Source of the DNA: Spirochaetaceae bacterium
GTDB lineage: Bacteria > Spirochaetota > Spirochaetia > SZUA-6 > Bin103
Length of the DNA: 64,000 nucleotides
NCBI GenBank assembly: GCA_028821475.1
Contig: JAPPGB010000168.1
Location: 1-64,000, forward strand
Reading direction: 5' to 3'
The notes under the pieces were generated by a model. The model was not told the DNA's origin, ran no database searches, and saw only the letters and a program-made list of their open reading frames with translations. A program made the translations under genes and the position numbers. Positions 61,697 to 64,000 of the stretch are shown in pieces. Position 1 is the stretch's first letter, and each line of letters starts with the position of its first letter.

Positions 61697-63374
61697 TAAG
61701 GAACTGAGACAAGCGCTTGCGCAGCGCCGCGGCGTCGCCGGGGGCGCCGAGTTCGCGGCCGCCGTCGCCGCTCATGGTGCGTGCGATCGCCTGCAGGATC
61801 TGCACCTGCAGACCCTCCTGCCGCGCGGGGGTCAAGACCAGGAACACGAAGCGCACCGGCTCGCCGTCCGGGGCGTCCCAGTCCAGGCCGTGCGGAGCGC
61901 GACCGAACGCCATCACCGGGCGGCGCAGCGCCTCTATGCGGGCGTGCGGCACCGCGACCCCCTTGCCGATACCCGTCCCCATGAGCTGCTCGCGCTGATC
62001 GACCGCCTCGTTGATCTCGTCCGCGGCCAGGCGGGTGGCGGGCGCCGCGACCAGGCACAGTTCACGGATTGCCGTGAAGCGGTCGCGCGCGCGCAGCGCC
62101 GGCAGAATGCCATGCTGCGTCAGCAGCCGGACCAGGTCGACTCGCTCGCGGCGCCGGATCGACCAGGACAGCCACGGCGCCACCAGCAGCGCGGAGACGA
62201 TCGCCGAGCACACGATAGACACGAAGACCGGCGTGGATATGATCTCGTATTCCAGCGCCACGCCGGCCACCACGATGCCGGTGACGCCGCTCGGGGTGAA
62301 GGCGATGCCGATCGACACCCGGTCGGCGGCGGAGATGTCGCGTCCCAGGGCGCCCAGCCAGGCGCCGCCGAACTTGGCGGCGATCGATACCACGGTTACG
62401 AAGACGACCAGTCCGATGTCGAAGTTGGCGATGAAGTCGAGGTGCAGAGCCAGACCCGCGAAGTACAGCGGCACGAAGATGGAGTGCACCATCTGGCCGA
62501 TGATCTCGCGCGTTCGCTCGGTCAGGTGACGCGCCTCGCCCGCCATGATCCCGGCCAGGAAGAAGCCGAACAGCGCGGTCAGTCCGACCGCCTGGGTCAG
62601 CGCGCCGGAGGCCAGCCCCAGGCAGCACACGAAGGTCAGCATGGCGCCCGGATTCCCGGACATGCGGGTGCTGATGCGTGCCACCGCGCCGTCCACCAGG
62701 CGCAGGCCGAGCGTGAGCGCGAAAGCGGTAAAGGCGAAGGTGAATACGAGCAGGAATGCAATCGCGCCCAGATTCAGCGCCGAGGTGGTGGCCACGGCCA
62801 GCACCAGGCTGAACACGATCCAGGCCAGGATGTCGTTGACCGCGTACCCGCACAGCGTCACCAGGCCCAGGTCGCTCTTCACCAGGTCCAGGTCGTGCAG
62901 CACGCGCGCGATGATCACCATCGCGCTGATCGCCATCGTGGTGCCCAGGAACAAGGCGAAGATGATGCGCCGGTCGGGATCCGCCAGCACGCTGTCCGGC
63001 AACAGGAACGACAGTGCCGAGCCGACCGCCAACGGCACCAGCACGCCGATGATGCCGATGCGCAGCGCCGGCCCGCGCGCCCGCCACGCCGCGCTTACGT
63101 CCACGTGCAGGCCGGTTTCCAGGAGCAGGAACAGCACCCCGAACCAGGACACCACGTCCAGCATGCTGCGCTGCACCGCATCGGGGGGAAACAGCGTCGC
63201 GTGCAACTCCGGAAACGCCCGCCCGAGCAGTGTCGGGCCGAGCAACACTCCGACCAGGATCTCGCCCACGATCGGCGCCTGACCAAGGCGGCGCAGCACC
63301 TCGCCGGCGCCGCGCGCCAACACGAGCAGCACCAGCACCTGGACCAGGAACACCAGCAAGTTGTGTTCAGTCAT
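61689..63374 (-). CDS. cation/proton antiporter (CPA2) fused to a PTS EIIA-type domain
   Basis: 561 aa. Residues 1-390 are a KefB/NapA-like sodium or potassium/proton exchanger with about 12 transmembrane helices (GQAPIVGEILVGVLLGPTLL, WFGVLFLLLETGLHVD, GYAVNDILAWIVFSLVLA with the Asn-Asp ion site). Residues about 415-561 are a PTS EIIA(Fru/Ntr) domain with the phospho-acceptor His (GIGKGVAVPHARIEALRRPV), then PVRFVFLVLTPARQEG. No TrkA-type domain. The fusion suggests exchange activity controlled by PTS phosphorylation. AT-rich TATAAT on the minus strand (63399-63404) may be its -10. TTG or ATG start as annotated. Confidence 0.88.
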   Translation of the reverse strand: MTEHNLLVFLVQVLVLLVLARGAGEVLRRLGQAPIVGEILVGVLLGPTLLGRAFPELHATLFPPDAVQRSMLDVVSWFGVLFLLLETGLHVDVSAAWRARGPALRIGIIGVLVPLAVGSALSFLLPDSVLADPDRRIIFALFLGTTMAISAMVIIARVLHDLDLVKSDLGLVTLCGYAVNDILAWIVFSLVLAVATTSALNLGAIAFLLVFTFAFTAFALTLGLRLVDGAVARISTRMSGNPGAMLTFVCCLGLASGALTQAVGLTALFGFFLAGIMAGEARHLTERTREIIGQMVHSIFVPLYFAGLALHLDFIANFDIGLVVFVTVVSIAAKFGGAWLGALGRDISAADRVSIGIAFTPSGVTGIVVAGVALEYEIISTPVFVSIVCSAIVSALLVAPWLSWSIRRRERVDLVRLLTQHGILPALRARDRFTAIRELCLVAAPATRLAADEINEAVDQREQLMGTGIGKGVAVPHARIEALRRPVMAFGRAPHGLDWDAPDGEPVRFVFLVLTPARQEGLQVQILQAIARTMSGDGGRELGAPGDAAALRKRLSQFLRR

Positions 63375-63483
63375 CTATCGAGCCCATCCCCGGGCCGCAT
63401 TATAACGGTACGGCGACCAGAGAATATGTACCCGTTCGCGCCCCGTCCGCGTAGGCCGTGTGGGGGCGGGCGGCGGGCTGTGT

Positions 63484-63489
63484 TATACT
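63484..63489 (+). promoter_or_regulatory. candidate -10 hexamer for the zinc-ribbon gene
   Basis: TATACT at 63484-63489 is 6 nt before GTG 63496. No Shine-Dalgarno and no clear -35 in the G-rich upstream sequence. It implies a leaderless transcript. Confidence 0.4.
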
Positions 63490-63495
63490 TGCTCC

Positions 63496-63786
63496 GTGGG
63501 TCACTGTCACGCGTGCGGCGCCGCGTTGCCGCGCGACCTGCCGATCTTTCGCGAGACCGAGTGTCCGCGGTGCAGCAAGCCGCTCAAGGTGTGCCTGAAC
63601 TGCACGTTCTACGAGAGAGGGCTGCAGTGGGATTGCCGCGAGTCGATCGCCGAGCCGGTGCATGACAAGGAGCGCGCCAACTTCTGCGACTACTTCCGGC
63701 TGCGCGAGGGATCGGCCGCGCCGGGAGGCCTGGTCCAGGAGCGCGCCGAGCAGGCACGGGATGCATTCGACAGCCTCTTCGAGTAG
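63496..63786 (+). CDS. small zinc-ribbon protein
   Basis: 96 aa from GTG 63496 (MGHCHACGAALPRD); an open frame extends 12 codons upstream. Two CxxC pairs (CHACG, CPRCSKPLKVCLNC) and later Cys residues (WDCRESIAEP, FCDYF) make a double zinc ribbon. A charged helix follows (VQERAEQARDAFDSLFE). The function is unknown; similar short proteins occur next to housekeeping genes in spirochaete-like genomes, as far as I recall. It lies 94 nt upstream of a sigma factor. Confidence 0.75.
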   Translation: MGHCHACGAALPRDLPIFRETECPRCSKPLKVCLNCTFYERGLQWDCRESIAEPVHDKERANFCDYFRLREGSAAPGGLVQERAEQARDAFDSLFE

Positions 63787-63879
63787 AGAGCATCCATTCT
63801 ACCGAAACATTACGAACTCTTAACGGTCCATTCAAACCATCTTCAATCGGTGGTTGCATGCTGATTGCATGGAGGTTGT

Positions 63880-64000
63880 ATGGACACGACACCGTTAGCT
63901 GACTACCTCAGCGACCTCAAGCGCCACCCGCTGCTGACCAGAGAGGAGGAGCGGCGGTACGCGCGCGCGGCGCGTGACGGCGACGAGCAGGCCAAGGAGA
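63880..64000 (+). CDS. sigma-70 family RNA polymerase sigma factor, N-terminal part (3' end cut off)
   Basis: ATG 63880 with GGAGG 5 nt upstream. The first 40 residues read MDTTPLADYLSDLKRHPLLT then REEERRYARAARDGDEQAKE. This is region 1.2 of primary-type or RpoS/RpoH-like sigma factors (D-YL--I-R-PLLT-EEE---A---GD--A). The missing part lies beyond the window, so the sigma class is open. The 93-nt leader is unusually AT-rich and contains TTGCATG twice, but no certain promoter. Confidence 0.8.
   Translation, partial: MDTTPLADYLSDLKRHPLLTREEERRYARAARDGDEQAKE

Noticed and set aside
61659..63665. 668-aa plus-strand open frame opposite the antiporter
   Set aside because: Gln/His/Arg-rich shadow, without membrane helices or motifs; the minus strand encodes the antiporter-EIIA fusion.

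Overview
The window is about 68-70% G+C and densely coded on both strands. Short intergenic gaps, many 1-8 nt start/stop overlaps, mixed ATG/GTG/TTG starts and both Shine-Dalgarno-led and apparently leaderless genes suggest a free-living or host-associated Gram-negative-type bacterium. The set of families (three phytanoyl-CoA-dioxygenase-like proteins, three formylglycine sulfatases, six Gfo/Idh/MocA proteins, two xylose-isomerase-like TIM barrels, Rpn-family nucleases) together with the small zinc-ribbon protein at 63.5 kb resembles high-G+C spirochaete-like genomes assembled from marine or host-associated metagenomes. That taxonomic reading is an inference, not a demonstration.

Layout. 0-6.2 kb: a heterodimeric ABC exporter (first half cut by the window start), an ExoIII-like nuclease, an O-methyltransferase, a PhyH dioxygenase and a 5'-3' exonuclease. 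6.2-10.6 kb: a complete polar amino-acid importer (aapJQMP) behind a good sigma70 promoter. 10.6-20.9 kb: a large SNF2-family ATPase, a core-deleted Rpn protein, a DUF1707 protein coupled to a GH32 fructosidase, a sulfatase, a small membrane protein and a TIM-barrel isomerase. 21-29.3 kb: a plastic accessory segment. It holds two full Rpn nucleases, a lower-G+C dipeptide-type importer (dppABC without ATPases), an exact 275-bp duplication and a run of gene fragments (dppB, dppC, parE, vapC, probably an aspartic protease).

29.4-46 kb: mostly catabolic genes (lactonase, FAD oxidoreductase, sulfatases, SDR, M20 hydrolase, hotdog thioesterase, ThuA-DUF1080, TIM barrel). Among them are a ParE/Phd module, a DEAD-box helicase, a leishmanolysin-like lipoprotein, a Tag-like glycosylase and TrmJ. 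46-61.5 kb: Gfo/Idh/MocA proteins, two PhyH proteins (one fused to HEAT repeats), an HpcH aldolase, two probable defence proteins (a DUF262/DUF1524 GmrSD-like enzyme and an OLD-like ATPase-TOPRIM) and a TipA-like MerR regulator. 61.7-64 kb: a cation/proton antiporter fused to a PTS-EIIA domain, a zinc-ribbon protein and the start of a sigma-70 factor.

The most interesting items are: the Rpn family, with length-variable EQGL repeats and one copy that has lost exactly its nuclease core; the gene graveyard around 26.6-29.3 kb; the -10 hexamers sitting 6-7 nt before start codons, which imply leaderless mRNAs; the PhyH-HEAT and antiporter-EIIA fusions; and a probable CTG start for dppB. Two stretches (1-120 and the 37-G run at 53.0 kb) look like sequence or assembly artefacts. 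No tRNA, rRNA, CRISPR array or complete insertion sequence was recognised.
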